From NCBI RefSeq assembly GCF_004359215.1, contig NC_090624.1:414670-439679 (forward strand): a stretch of 25,010 nt of DNA, given 5' to 3'. Below are positions 1 to 9,654 of this stretch, in pieces; positions within the stretch are counted from its first letter, which is position 1; the number at the start of each line of letters is the position of its first letter. Both the position numbers and the translations under genes were made by a program. This stretch comes from Bremia lactucae (Eukaryota > Oomycota > Peronosporomycetes > Peronosporales > Peronosporaceae). The notes below the pieces were generated by a model that worked only from the letters and a program-made list of their open reading frames with translations, did not search any database and was not told the origin of the DNA.

Positions 1-830
1 CATTACTTTGACGATGTATTCGTGCATAGTAGGGCCGAGGACGGGCTGAGCGCAATAGAGTCGCACAAGCGTCATTTAGACGCTGTGTTGCAGACTTTGT
101 AGGACGCCCAATTGTACTTCAACTTGCAAAAGTGTGTCATAGGGGTCCCTGAGATACCTGTACTGGGCTGCATCGTTGGTACACATGGTGTACGAGCAGA
201 CCCAGACAAGGTAAAATCAGTAAAGGAATGGCCAATCCCATGGCATGTGAAGGATTTGCGCCAATTCCTAGGGGCTCGCTAATTACTAGCATAAGTATAA
301 CAAGAATTATGCTCAGCAAACGAAACCATTATCTGATCTCCTTAAAAAGGACAAACAATGGGTTTGGTTAAAAGAACAAGTAGATGCGTTCCCATCAGTG
401 AAGCAGTCTCTTGTAGAGGCACCGGTCTTGGCATTGCAAGACGCGGATAAGCCCTATAGCGTCATCTGCGATGCAAGTAATTTTGCAACGGCAGCGCGCT
501 CATGCAGAAGGATGACGACGGCGTTGACCGCGTCACCTCTTATCAGTCCCGGCTTTTAAAAGCCGCAGAACCGAATTACCCGAGCATGACAAAGAGCTAC
601 TTTCAATAAAGTATGCTCTTATCAAGTTTCGTGTGCACCTACAAGGCACCGAACCATTTGTGGTTTATACGGATCACGCATCACTGCGGACCGCAATAAA
701 CTCACCGCACCTCCCACCTAGAATGGCAAGATGGCTCACATTTCTCTCTGAATTTTAATTTCAAAGTTGAATATAAGCCGGGTAAGTCGAATGTCTTGGC
801 TGACGCTTATCGCGCAGACCAGACTTCGAG
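1..830 (+). pseudogene. gypsy reverse transcriptase (C-terminal part) and RNase H remnant
   Basis: Frame 1 begins with the RT active-site motif YFDD (bases 4-15), continues as RT thumb with the motif PVLGCIVGTHGVRADPDKV, and reaches QFLGAR before a stop. In-frame stops lie at 100-102 (TAG) and 280-282 (TAA). From about 430 to 810, in shifted frames, come gypsy RNase H blocks: a VICDASN-type block near 465, a YQSRLL block near 540, EHDKELLSIKYAL near 585, VVYTDHASL near 665 and the closing YKPGKSNVLAD near 775. At least two frameshifts separate them. The YFDD residues survive, but the frame lesions make the region non-functional. Confidence 0.88.
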
Positions 831-884
831 GTTAGACACCAGGAAAGAGCGTCTAATGCGAAAGCACAATTTCAGCCGTCAACG

Positions 885-1965
885 TTGGCAGCCATGAAGG
901 CATACCACGTGACGAGCTCATTGGCCTCTAGGATAAAAGAGAGCTACAGTCAGGACGATCACTATCGCTTGGTGTTAAATCACTTCGGTGGACGAGAGGG
1001 TTCCCTTCCGTCGCACCTGAAAGCTAAACTAAATCGCTTTAGCTACAGCGATGGCCTGTTATGGCATCAGCTGTCACCTTGCGATGCCTTGAGAATCTAT
1101 GTGCCTCATGACACAGATCTCAAGCTGATGATCCTTCACGAGCTCCATGATGCGCCATATAGTGGGCATCTGGGCAGTGAAAAGCATTCATACGAGTGTC
1201 TGAGGAATTTTGTTGGTCACTTCTATATAGATGGGTGGCCAACTATATTCGCTCTTGCGAACAGCGTCAGCGCATTAAGCCTGCACCGTCCAGCAGTGCG
1301 CCACTGAAGCCGCTACCGATTCCAACCAACTGTTGGAAATCAGAAAGTCTGGACTTCATGTTTGGCAGCCGCCCGATCAAAAGAATAGGACTGGGCTGGT
1401 CGTCTTTGTAGACAGACTGAGCAAAATGGTGCATTTAGCACCATGTAAAACATCGATCACAGGAAAGGAGTCGGCTCTCTTGTTCCTGGCTCATGTTTAC
1501 CGACTACACGGGATGCCCGAGTCCATTGCATCGGACCGAAAAACAAGTTTTACGTCTGGTTTTGGCGACATATGTTCGAGCTGCTAGGTAGCAAGCTCCA
1601 CATGTCGACCGTAGATCACCCCCAGGTCGATGGCCAAACCAAACGTGCCAATCGGGTCGTGGCGGATGTCTTGTGCACTATAGCAACTCCCAAAGAGTGA
1701 AGCAAGCAATTGCTCTTTGTGGAGTTCGCTACAAATAACAGTGTCCGCGCCAGTACGAGTGAGACACCGTTTTATATTAACGGACTGCGCCATCCTCGGA
1801 CGCCAGTCTCGTTTGTGCGCAGCCCGAGTCTTAGTGGGGGAGGGCCCCTCACTGTGCTCAATGCGAAAGTGGGACAAAGTTTCGTCAATATTGACGATGA
1901 CCCATGAGTGCATCATCTCAAAGATAGAAACTTGCCCTAGCGACCCTGCCAATTTAGCAGTGGTC
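885..1965 (+). pseudogene. gypsy integrase remnant
   Basis: The stretch 885-1307 encodes the N-terminal integrase zinc-binding region (the HELHDAPYSGHLG block), but the second half, where paired cysteines are expected, is scrambled. The catalytic core follows in shifted frames. The first Asp lies in DFMFG (1352-1354) and the second in IASDRKTSF (1534-1536). The third position lies in the block VDGQTKRAN, where the usual catalytic Glu (DGQTERAN in the family) is Lys (codon AAA, 1641-1643). The core then runs on to about 1960 through several frame changes. Loss of the third acidic residue and the frameshifts make it inactive. Confidence 0.85.
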
Positions 1966-2241
1966 AATATAATTACGCCTTATGACCGCCCTCTCGGCGG
2001 TGTCATAGGCGAGTTTGATGCTAAAAGCGTGAGCGAGGCTTAACGCTTTCTGGATAAGCGATAAGCCATCACACGAAAGGTCCGCGACTAGATGGCAAGC
2101 GCACAGGACAAGCAAAAGGAATATGCGGACCAAAATGGTCGCAGAAATAATGAAGGCTTTAGAGTAGGTGAAAAGGTACTATTAAGTACTGCTACTCTAC
2201 CTTAAAATGCAATTTATGTATTACTTGGAGGTACTACGAAG

Positions 2242-2985
2242 TTGTTGCCGCGTTTCATTGGGCCCTTTGCGGTGGTAGAAGAGGTTGGAGACCTAAATTA
2301 TAGGCTCACCCTTCCCCCGTATATGAAGACGCACCCCGTATTTTACGTGGGTCGTCTGAAACGGTATGTAGACCCAAATGAGGTCACATATCCCCATCTG
2401 GCTAAGGAGACCGATAGTGACGCCGACTGTGAGTCAAGCGTCGTTCGGGTGAGGGGGACGGTGAAGGCGACAAGCTATCAGACCGATTCCTCCCTCCACA
2501 AACAGGACTTGGAGAGCGAGGGACATCACGAGAGTAACGCGGATCCCTCAGCATTATCCTTTCAAAGAAGTCCAAGCGAGTCTTCAGGCGTTCATAACCC
2601 TGACGAGCCTTCGCTCGGACATCAACGAGATCCGAGGTCAGTCGCGAGACTTGACCCTCGAGATCCACAATACGTCATTTAGCAGCGCTTAACGCCTGCG
2701 ACTGAACGGATGAACGAACGTAAGACAGCCGCGATTAGGTGGCGAATTCGCCACTCTTATCGGCACCGCCTGCACGGATGGATGTGGGTGGGAAACAACG
2801 CGTCCTTATTAGAAGACTGCTTGCCCACCGCTCCGTGAGGCAAAGTTTTCAGATCCTCGTCCAATGGAAAAGTTACCCGAAGAGTTTGACTCTTGGGAAC
2901 CGATCGGTACCCTACGTATTGACGTGCCTGTTTGGTGGTTGCCTATCATCTATAATTGTCGTTATTACAGCAACTCCATGACTGT
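2242..2985 (+). pseudogene. gypsy integrase C-terminal barrel and chromodomain remnant
   Basis: An open stretch (2242-2682) encodes the small barrel that follows the integrase core, recognised by FIGPFAVVEEVGDLNYRLTLP and HPVFYVGRLKRYV. A low-complexity Ser/Asp-rich spacer follows. From about 2760 a chromodomain can be read: VLIRRLLAHRSVR, then ILVQWKSYP. After a one-base shift near 2878 the frame continues with EEFDSWEPIGTL, the canonical chromodomain end. In chromoviruses this domain binds modified histone tails and steers integration (family knowledge). The frameshift in the middle of the domain shows decay. Confidence 0.85.
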
Positions 2986-2990
2986 CACAT

Positions 2991-4065
2991 CCGCAACCTT
3001 ATAATACAATGCTTCTTAACACTGTTGGTAGAAAAACTTAGGCGTTCACTCCCGTTTGTTGCTTCGATCGATTTCCGCAGGAATTCTTTGCGACAATTTT
3101 GCAGTACTTTTTGGTGCTAGATCAAATTAAGGGTACTACGCACCATGAACAATATTTTCAAGAACTTGAACGAAGAGGTCATCACTGGGTAGCACTACCG
3201 TTTCATGATAATTCCGACTTCCGATAAAGCCTTGCGATTCAGTATGCACCATTATGAAAGATAAGCCCAGCCAAAGTCGCGAACTCCTCCACTTTCAGTG
3301 ACAGAAAAGTAGAAGTTAACCGTAAACGTCTGCTCTACTCAATTTATATTATTTGCGCACGGATACAATCCGTAACTTATCGTGCTATTGACATGCAAAT
3401 TTAAATTGTAAGACCAACGTGGAGCTTGTATGCTGCCACGACATTATGCAGCAGCATAACAATTGTCATAGAGTCCCACATTTCCAGGCACAGGAGTCTC
3501 AGCTTTTGCTACCTTACAAGCCTTTGAAAAATGGAGTCACACACGAGCTTCAAGCCGTCGGGATGCCATGAAATTTCTCAGCTATATCGCGCACAAATTG
3601 ATAAATTAACCACAGCCAGTGCCATATTTAAGCCAGTCTCCACGCACAAGGTATTGCTGTCCGCACGCTACCACGACCACATCAGATTGACGTACATGTG
3701 AAGAGAGATCCACCGTCTTCTTCTTCGTTGAGCTCCTCAAATTTTGCGCATAAGAGTGTCCTAGTTATAGAAGTTAGCCTCCATGGAATATTGCGTGCGT
3801 CTGAACTGGCTGCTGCTACTTGGGAGACGCTCTCGTCAAATAAAAATTATCGGAGATTTTTCCCGATCGTCGACACGCGTGTTCTAACCAAGCACATACA
3901 GTGCCGAATCCTGGCGTTCTCTTATCATTATCTGCCCCCATGCCGGTATTAATATCTCGACAAATAAATTAAATTCTAATTTAATTTTTAAGGAGATTAT
4001 AAAATGGAACTCGTGGGAAAACCAGAAGTCTATGTAAAGACGGTTTTTTAGCTTGGACATTAGCT
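2991..4065. other. Unassigned DNA, no recognisable gene
   Basis: There is no long open frame. A small ORF at 3698-3952 (84 codons, Ser-rich start) matches no family I recognise and has no domain signature. The stretch may include the degraded 3' LTR of the upstream gypsy element, but I see neither LTR ends nor a second copy inside the window to prove it. An A/T-rich patch occurs at 3955-4005. Confidence 0.5.
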
Positions 4066-4205
4066 TTGGACATGTTAGATGATAATGGAAATACGCATCA
4101 CGTTTCGCGTGATAGCTACTCCTTTCTAAGTGACATAGAAAGGAGTGCGGTCGAACGAATGAGCTCGACCGTAGGGAGCGATGCCATCTTGGCCATGCCC
4201 TCTAA
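4066..4205 (+). pseudogene. Stray gypsy gag N-terminal fragment
   Basis: About 135 bases match the start of the gag gene at 14000-14135. The shared peptide is DMLD..G.THH.SR.SYSFLSD followed by IERSAVER. The first Met codon of the intact copy is TTG here. Similarity stops abruptly near 4203 and does not extend upstream into the LTR leader, so this is an isolated piece rather than an element end. Two neighbouring hairpins present in the other copy are kept: the arms ACTCCTTTCT / AGAAAGGAGT (4118-4146) are identical, and the second hairpin has one changed base. Confidence 0.85.
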
Positions 4206-4954
4206 TCATGTAGAGTTTTATCAAACTGAGAGGATTTTACCAAAAACTGAAGGGAGATTAACGGTTCCCTATTTATTATTATTCTTATTTGAAATGATAT
4301 TTATGCAACAGAACACCCCGTTACATTGCGTTCGTAACGGCTGCTCGCGCCCCGTGAGTTTCCTTCCTGTCCACACAGCTTGTCAGCTTATAAGAGAAGT
4401 GCTAACAGCTTTTCTACTCTATCCTCATGCTAGAAAGCAGTGTCGCCAGCCGCCACTCGTACCTTTTCATACACAAGTGCCTCCCCTTTTTAGAAACATG
4501 ATCCTATCACATGCCGCTACAAATGCAAAGAGTCACTGCAGTAGCTCCGATACAATACCACGCATGCGCTTGCTTTTGCAATAAACTTTAGGGCCTGGAA
4601 ACGGTGATTACGCTTTTGAAGATCTTGTACTGCGGCGAATGGTCTTCGCTCCAACGTTTACTCAGCGGGTATATATAGGAACGTCCCAATGGGTGACCTT
4701 GAATACATCAAAAATCGTTTGATTAGAAAAAAAATGACCAATGCGCTCGCTTAAGCAACCAGTTGTCTAACATGAACTTATTACTGTGAAGCCTTGTTGA
4801 GGGTACGTTGTCGGCGGCGGTGACCACGTTTTGGAATTAATTAGCACAATAAAAAGACTTGTAGAATGCAAATAGGAATTAATAAGTGTTGTTAGCTCTT
4901 AATCTTTAACCACGGATAAGTGAGATCTTCCGCAAAGATTCCTTAGTTAATCCG
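4206..4954. other. Unassigned DNA, no recognisable gene
   Basis: The open frame that begins in the gag fragment runs on to 4584, but its downstream part matches nothing I know and has the composition of chance coding. From 4585 to 4954 there are no long frames and no recognisable repeats. The last about 100 bases are presumably the 3' flank of the minus-strand effector gene. Confidence 0.5.
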
Positions 4955-5974
4955 CTACTTCCGCCGCAACTTGTGGTCGTCGCGTACATTTTTCGAACGC
5001 AACATCCACCGGAGCTTGGCCCGGATCCATTCACGGATCTTGGCAAAAAAAGTTTTGGAAGGCGACGCTGGAAGGAGTTCATCTATCCTCTCCGGTTTAT
5101 AATAAAGCTTTAATTGCTCGATATGATTCAGCTTGCTGGGATTGCGCTGTACATACTGTTCTGCGTACCGAATTACACCGCGCATAACCGCATCATCTGA
5201 GGGATTCTTTGATACGTAGTCATGCTCGAGCATGTTGCGTATCTCCTTGATTGGGTAATTCAGACCCTTTTCAATAATGTCGATAGTGGCACGGTTACTC
5301 TTTGCGCTCTTTTTAGCATTCTTGACCATGCCAGCGAGCTTGTTGTCGTATTCAAGTAACAACGAGAAAGCCACATAAAATTCAAATTTTGAAAATGTCG
5401 CGCGAGAGTAGCTGACATAAGCATCAAGCAATGGTTTATGAAATAGCTCCTCTTCTGTAGTTGTTCCTTTGCCAAGTAAGAAAGTTTTAGCTGAGGATTC
5501 AACCGGTACTCTACCAAAACTTTTATACAGTCCTCGCTCGAGCTCGTTTGCAAATTCGGTCCCTTCGCCACCTTTAAGATACAAATAAAATTTTTCTAGC
5601 CCTATCTTTTTAGTCACTTTACCTACCAATTGCCCCATCAAATCTCTACGATCCTCCAGCGAATTCACCGACTTAAACGCTTGTACGACAACCTCATGGC
5701 TTGGATAACTGCTTCCTTTAAAGAGTTTTGCAACGTCGTTAACTATTTTTGTCCCATGTACATTATTCGAGTTGAACCATTTAAACCATTTAAATCGCTC
5801 TTCGTCTCCAATCTCAGTTGACGCAATGGCTTTCGGATTCATTCTCGTGACTTTGTCATTTCGTGCACTGAGATTGGCTCTTGGGAGCACGTCCAGTGTG
5901 GGAATTAGCGGAGTAGCAGCTCTGGCTGAGCGGAATGCGACAAGGATCGCTAGCATTGAGGTCATAGGATTCAT
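4955..5974 (-). CDS. Candidate secreted effector, RXLR-class-like (dEER, helical)
   Basis: The frame encodes 339 aa from the first ATG at 5974; in-frame codons further upstream include only a TTG. The N-terminus has a short hydrophobic core (MLAILVAF) followed by RSARA-A, consistent with a signal peptide cleaved near residue 19. Next comes a polar stretch with RANLSARN where an RXLR motif would be expected, then an acidic GDEERF at about residues 56-61, i.e. a dEER motif. The rest (about 270 aa) is cysteine-free, Lys-rich and looks helical, with spaced aromatic residues (KFYLYL, KFEFYVAF, KLYYKPERI) as in WY-domain proteins. The C-terminus is strongly basic (KLRRK), possibly nuclear-targeting. 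RXLR-dEER proteins act inside plant cells (family knowledge); no specific target can be inferred. There is no intron and no visible lesion. The weak point is the non-canonical RXLR. Confidence 0.72.
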   Translation of the reverse strand: MNPMTSMLAILVAFRSARAATPLIPTLDVLPRANLSARNDKVTRMNPKAIASTEIGDEERFKWFKWFNSNNVHGTKIVNDVAKLFKGSSYPSHEVVVQAFKSVNSLEDRRDLMGQLVGKVTKKIGLEKFYLYLKGGEGTEFANELERGLYKSFGRVPVESSAKTFLLGKGTTTEEELFHKPLLDAYVSYSRATFSKFEFYVAFSLLLEYDNKLAGMVKNAKKSAKSNRATIDIIEKGLNYPIKEIRNMLEHDYVSKNPSDDAVMRGVIRYAEQYVQRNPSKLNHIEQLKLYYKPERIDELLPASPSKTFFAKIREWIRAKLRWMLRSKNVRDDHKLRRK

Positions 5975-6911
5975 GGTACCGCTACTTCCTTGTGTGAACA
6001 AAATCAAATGACGAGGTCCACCCAGGACAACACCCTAGAGGCTCAAAACTCAGACCAGATTCACAACCCTCCTATAAACTGGTTTTATTTAACGGATGCC
6101 GCATACTAAGATTCAGTTTTTTTTGAAAGAAATCAACTTTCGTAGCAAAAGCGATAATGCAATGATGCTGTAGTGCTTTTTTTTTGTTCTAGCTGTATCG
6201 TGGAACGCGAAAGAGGTCAAGGACGTCATGAGCTCTAATCTTGTTAGCATACGATCAGGAGTAGGATGAATAGCCCATTGCCATTGCCCAGACGTTAGCT
6301 TTGGTTTAACGAAGTTTTACGGAGCCGGTATCTCATATAATATTTACACTGTAGGATTCATTCCACTGCATCCAAAATTAACGGTTATTCCTTTAGAATC
6401 GTCTTTAGATCGCCTTTGGCCTTTGAAACATCACCCTCCCCCCTAAATTATATTATAATTATCTACATGAGAAGAGTATACTGCCCTTGGCACATCAGAA
6501 ACCGTGCTTTTGTTTAATGTACTGTTTTTAACAGATGAGAAAAAGCCAAGAGCTGATTGGCAAGTCATAAAAAGCGCGAAAAGAAAAAGCAGCAAATCGA
6601 GCACGAGGGAGAAGTCGAGCTGGAAATAAGCGACAAGGGTCGGAAGTGCGCAAGAGCGCACGCATTTTAGTTAGTCTTAAGAGGTCAAGCTAAGAATGAA
6701 TTTATATTACTTTACTTCTACCAGTTCTTGCGGAAGTGCATGCTTACCTATCAAATAGGCGAATCTTCTTTCTGTTTTTTTGTACCCACCATATCGGTTC
6801 CCACATCTGTGCTAAAAAAAAGAATATCAATTTCCACAAGTCTGACCGAGAATTAAAATCCAAATTATCGAGAATTACGTGTAAAACAACGCTATCTTAT
6901 CAAATTATATC
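5975..6911. other. Intergenic region between effector and ABCG genes
   Basis: It presumably holds the effector promoter at its left end and the ABCG 3' flank at its right end. I see several poly-T/poly-A runs (around 6116-6125 and 6177-6186). I see no clear match to the oomycete initiator consensus upstream of 5974. A 72-codon minus-strand frame (6443-6661) has a hydrophobic stretch but no family signature, and I do not call it a gene. Confidence 0.5.
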
Positions 6912-8831
6912 TTAGCGACGACCCGTATGAAATTTCCACAAAATTGCCATAAAAAGCACCTCAAACCCCGCCACAAAGGCCACGAGATACAACATGTTTT
7001 GCATCACGTCAACGTGCTCCATGCCATACTTGATCAAAATCGCCTTCCCGCTCTCGGATGTCGAGTGCTCAAATTGCTTGAATACAAACGACTCGAACGA
7101 ATACGTGTGAAACGCAATGTAGTAGCCCCATTTCCAAAACGTTGGAATCGACGAGGATGGGACCATAAAACCTTCACAGAGCATAAACATCCCAAAGATC
7201 CCAGCACCCACGGCAATGCCAGTGATGTAATGAGGAGCAGCGGCCCCAATAACGTGCATCATCGACTCGGCAACGACAAGGGACAAGAAGAGATTGAGCA
7301 AAAAGTACTCGAATGCCTGCAAATTTGCCAACCACACCACAAGACACGTCGACATGACGGCAATGACAAAAATCCCTGGTAACGCGGCGAGAAAGTTGGC
7401 ACACACGTAGCTTACGACACTCAACGAGCTATTGGCGCGTTCGCGAGCAAACACCGCACGTTGTTCAATAAAAAACGGCAACACTGCTACAGACATGAAC
7501 ACAAGAAACGCTTGGACGTAAAAGAGCATTGGCACAAGATCTTCCTCCGTAAGTTCGTGATTTGAGCTCAAGTACATGGTACCAACCATAAAGCTCAGAA
7601 AAAAGTACATCAACACCCGAATCCAGTAAATCCCTGGATTCCGAAGATTGTTGAGCGTATTGCGGTACAAAAGCACTTGAAATTGACGCATTGCCGACGA
7701 TGCTTGCAATTCAATCTCCAGCACGTTCTTGAAGGTCTCGCGATCGACTGCGAGTTGGTCGACGAGTTGTTGCTTTACGATTCCTTCTTCATACGCAAGC
7801 ACGAGTTTCCACACGTCGACGTGGTGTTCAAAGTCCGTATTCACGAGATTCACGACAAATTCAGCAATATTCACGTAGGAGGGACAGGGAAAGCCACTGG
7901 ATGCAAAATGAGGCAACAAACTCGAGCAAGGACCGGAGTAAACCGTCTGACCTCGAGCCAAAACAATCACGTTCGTGAACAAATTGTAGACAAAAGACGA
8001 CGGCTGGTGGATCGTACACACGACGTTCTTACCATCACGACTAAGGCGAGCAATGTGCTTCATTACATGGTGCGCTGAGCACGAGTCGAGGCCACTCGTA
8101 GGCTCATCGAGGAGCACAATACTTGGATTCGACAAGAGCGCGACACCAATACTAAGTCGCCGCTTTTGGCCCCCCGAAAGCCCTTTACGAAAAACATCGC
8201 CCACAAGCGTTGTCCGACAAGAGCCAAGCCCCATGGCAGCAATCACGTTCTCAACGCGCGTGTGGATGTCTGTCATGACCATGCTATGAGGAAGACTGAG
8301 CTTCGCAGCCATTCGCATGGTCTCGACGACCGTGAACGACCCGAGCAACGAATCTTCTTGTGCCACGTAGCTGCTCACTGCTCGAAGCGTCTTTGTATTG
8401 CGAGTAACGCCATTCAATGCGATCGTTCCAGTTACGACGCCAGAGCTAATGCGGTCGGCGAGCAAGTCTACAAGAGTCGTTTTGCCCGATCCCGACGGCC
8501 CAATGATCGCAGTGAGGTCACCAGGGGCACTGCGGCCGCTAACTTTATCGAGAATCGTCTGGTGTCCATGCCGATTGGTCGCTGACGTTGGGCACGGCAC
8601 GACGTAGCTCAGATCGTGCCAACTAAGTAGACAGGGATTGATAAAATGGTCGTAGTTTGGCACGACGGTATCATGACTAGATGGTGTAGATTTACCCGAC
8701 AATCGGCTTGATTGAGTCTGGTTGCTTTCGCTAAGGTACCCGCTGTCTTGGATCGAGCACTCGAGAAGAGGTGAAGGTAACTCGTGCAGACTCGAGTACG
8801 GAGCTGCGGATGACGACGTTATCAGAGTCAT
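6912..8831 (-). CDS. ABC transporter, ABCG (White/half-transporter) family
   Basis: An intact single-exon frame of 639 aa, a normal length for an ABCG half-transporter, starting at ATG 8831. The nucleotide-binding domain comes first, as in all ABCG proteins: Walker A GPSGSGKTT (residues 111-119), Q-loop VAQED (Q158), signature LSGGQKRRLS (218-227), Walker B IVLLDEPTSGLDS (238-250) and H-loop His in TIHQPSS (H275). The motif NIAEFVVNLV (about 321-330) corresponds to the ABCG NPADF block. The C-terminal half has about six hydrophobic segments (about 403-421, 433-455, 470-502, 506-525, 536-556, 611-632), with the extracellular re-entrant region before the last. It should work as a homo- or heterodimer exporting lipids, sterols or small molecules at a membrane; the substrate cannot be predicted. 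It is transcribed away from the G-gamma gene across a shared 315-bp gap. Confidence 0.95.
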   Translation of the reverse strand: MTLITSSSAAPYSSLHELPSPLLECSIQDSGYLSESNQTQSSRLSGKSTPSSHDTVVPNYDHFINPCLLSWHDLSYVVPCPTSATNRHGHQTILDKVSGRSAPGDLTAIIGPSGSGKTTLVDLLADRISSGVVTGTIALNGVTRNTKTLRAVSSYVAQEDSLLGSFTVVETMRMAAKLSLPHSMVMTDIHTRVENVIAAMGLGSCRTTLVGDVFRKGLSGGQKRRLSIGVALLSNPSIVLLDEPTSGLDSCSAHHVMKHIARLSRDGKNVVCTIHQPSSFVYNLFTNVIVLARGQTVYSGPCSSLLPHFASSGFPCPSYVNIAEFVVNLVNTDFEHHVDVWKLVLAYEEGIVKQQLVDQLAVDRETFKNVLEIELQASSAMRQFQVLLYRNTLNNLRNPGIYWIRVLMYFFLSFMVGTMYLSSNHELTEEDLVPMLFYVQAFLVFMSVAVLPFFIEQRAVFARERANSSLSVVSYVCANFLAALPGIFVIAVMSTCLVVWLANLQAFEYFLLNLFLSLVVAESMMHVIGAAAPHYITGIAVGAGIFGMFMLCEGFMVPSSSIPTFWKWGYYIAFHTYSFESFVFKQFEHSTSESGKAILIKYGMEHVDVMQNMLYLVAFVAGFEVLFMAILWKFHTGRR

Positions 8832-9146
8832 GCGACAATGAGACCGACCCTACTGTCGACGACTGGACGGTCTTTATGCGCTTTCAAGGCAGACCATCAC
8901 ATCCGACCACCAGCTGGGAGGGCTCATGTGCTCAAATCTTTCCGGCTGCGAACGTCTATGCCACAGAGTGCCAAGACTTTCCCTCTCAACTATGATATGA
9001 AAACATCTCGGAATATGTTAAAGGAGAGGCCCTGGCGACATTATATTGTTCAATATATTGCTTGATTACGATAGACGTCTTCAAACAGGTGGTACGCGGA
9101 AAGAATTTATAGCGGTGACGCGTCGCGTACGTACGTGACCACTATT
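8832..9146. promoter_or_regulatory. Shared divergent promoter region, ABCG / G-gamma
   Basis: The 315 bp between two divergent start codons must hold both promoters. Near the G-gamma start there is an alternating run, CGCGTACGTACGTGAC (9124-9139), with overlapping CGTACG palindromes. An AT-rich imperfect repeat (ATATTGTTCAATATATTG) lies at 9043-9060. Neither matches a known oomycete element that I can name. The assignment rests on position only. Confidence 0.5.
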
Positions 9147-9425
9147 ATGTCTGACATCGCCACAAAGAAGCTTGCGGAGGAGATCGCGCGACTTGAAATG
9201 GATCTCAAAACACTTGAAGCCTCGTGTACGACGTCCGAAGCGGCCAAGAAGTACGTTTTTATAAAAAAGATTGACAATAGACATGACTTTTTCTACTTTT
9301 TGCTGCTTAATAGAATCGCCGAGTACTGCCACAATACATCGGATCCCTTCCTTGGTGATACCGAGAACGGCCCAAACCCGTGGCAGCAGAGCGGCCAAGG
9401 CACTGGTGGTTGTAGTATTCTTTAG
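9147..9425 (+). CDS. Heterotrimeric G-protein gamma subunit (one intron)
   Basis: Two exons, 9147-9250 and 9314-9425, give 71 aa. The intron (9251-9313, 63 nt) begins GTACGT and ends AATAG. It is a multiple of three without a stop, so an unspliced frame also reads through. Splicing removes an unnatural Phe-rich insert and restores the family block KKIAEYC (residues 34-40). Features of the G-gamma family follow in order: an N-terminal coiled coil (about 5-27, pairing with G-beta), DPFLG (45-49), NPW (56-58) and a C-terminal CSIL prenylation box (C68). The final Leu favours geranylgeranylation. The protein should anchor G-beta-gamma at the plasma membrane. I chose the ATG at 9147; the frame extends four codons upstream only to a GTG. 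The length and every motif fit the family. Confidence 0.93.
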   Translation: MSDIATKKLAEEIARLEMDLKTLEASCTTSEAAKKYVFIKKIDNRHDFFYFLLLNRIAEYCHNTSDPFLGDTENGPNPWQQSGQGTGGCSIL

Positions 9426-9654
9426 TATTTCCCACTCGATAGTGGCAGTAGCATATATTTCAAGCGAAGCGGGTGGCAGTCTACATTATCAATCTAACAA
9501 GGCGCAAGAAGAACTAATTAGTGCTTTAAAGAACCTGCAGAATTATTGCCGACGACTTTGCCGCCCGTCTTGTTCGAATTCAAAAATGCGTCCCCCTTCT
9601 TGCCTTCAAAGCCGGCTCGCTAAATAAAAAAAATCACAAAGTGAACATGTCAGT

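Larger units (their letters stand above)
1..2990 (+). mobile_element. Decayed Ty3/gypsy chromovirus, 3' half of pol
   Basis: The left edge of the window opens inside reverse transcriptase at its YFDD catalytic box. Pol domains then follow in canonical Ty3/gypsy order: RT thumb and connection, RNase H, integrase zinc-binding region and core, integrase C-terminal barrel, chromodomain. The order and the chromodomain place it in the chromovirus branch (family knowledge). Many stops and frameshifts break the frame, so it cannot make a working polyprotein. I could not find a convincing 3' LTR after the chromodomain, and the right boundary is approximate. The upstream half (gag, protease, start of RT) lies outside the window. 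Confidence 0.9.

Noticed and set aside
3955..4065. A possible polypurine tract or LTR start near TTTTTAAGGAGATTATAAAATGG
   Set aside because: No TG...CA boundary, no matching copy in the window, and it does not resemble the leader before the other gag copy.
5630..6011. Plus-strand frames opposite the effector start
   Set aside because: They are antisense to the effector frame, with no signature; the minus-strand frame is much longer and has the secretion and dEER features.
5975..6150. Oomycete core-promoter initiator element upstream of the effector
   Set aside because: No stretch on the minus strand matches the published initiator consensus well enough to claim it.
6443..6661. Small minus-strand frame (72 codons) with a hydrophobic segment resembling a signal or membrane anchor
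   Set aside because: No family signature, low-complexity Leu/Phe run, and no supporting context; likely a chance frame in A/T-rich DNA.
6927..8607. Several plus-strand frames of 69-151 codons opposite the ABCG gene
   Set aside because: They are antisense shadows of a strongly conserved ABC transporter frame and have no domain of their own.
9081..9398. Minus-strand frame of 105 codons overlapping the G-gamma gene
   Set aside because: It is antisense to a gene with full family motifs and shows no recognisable protein.
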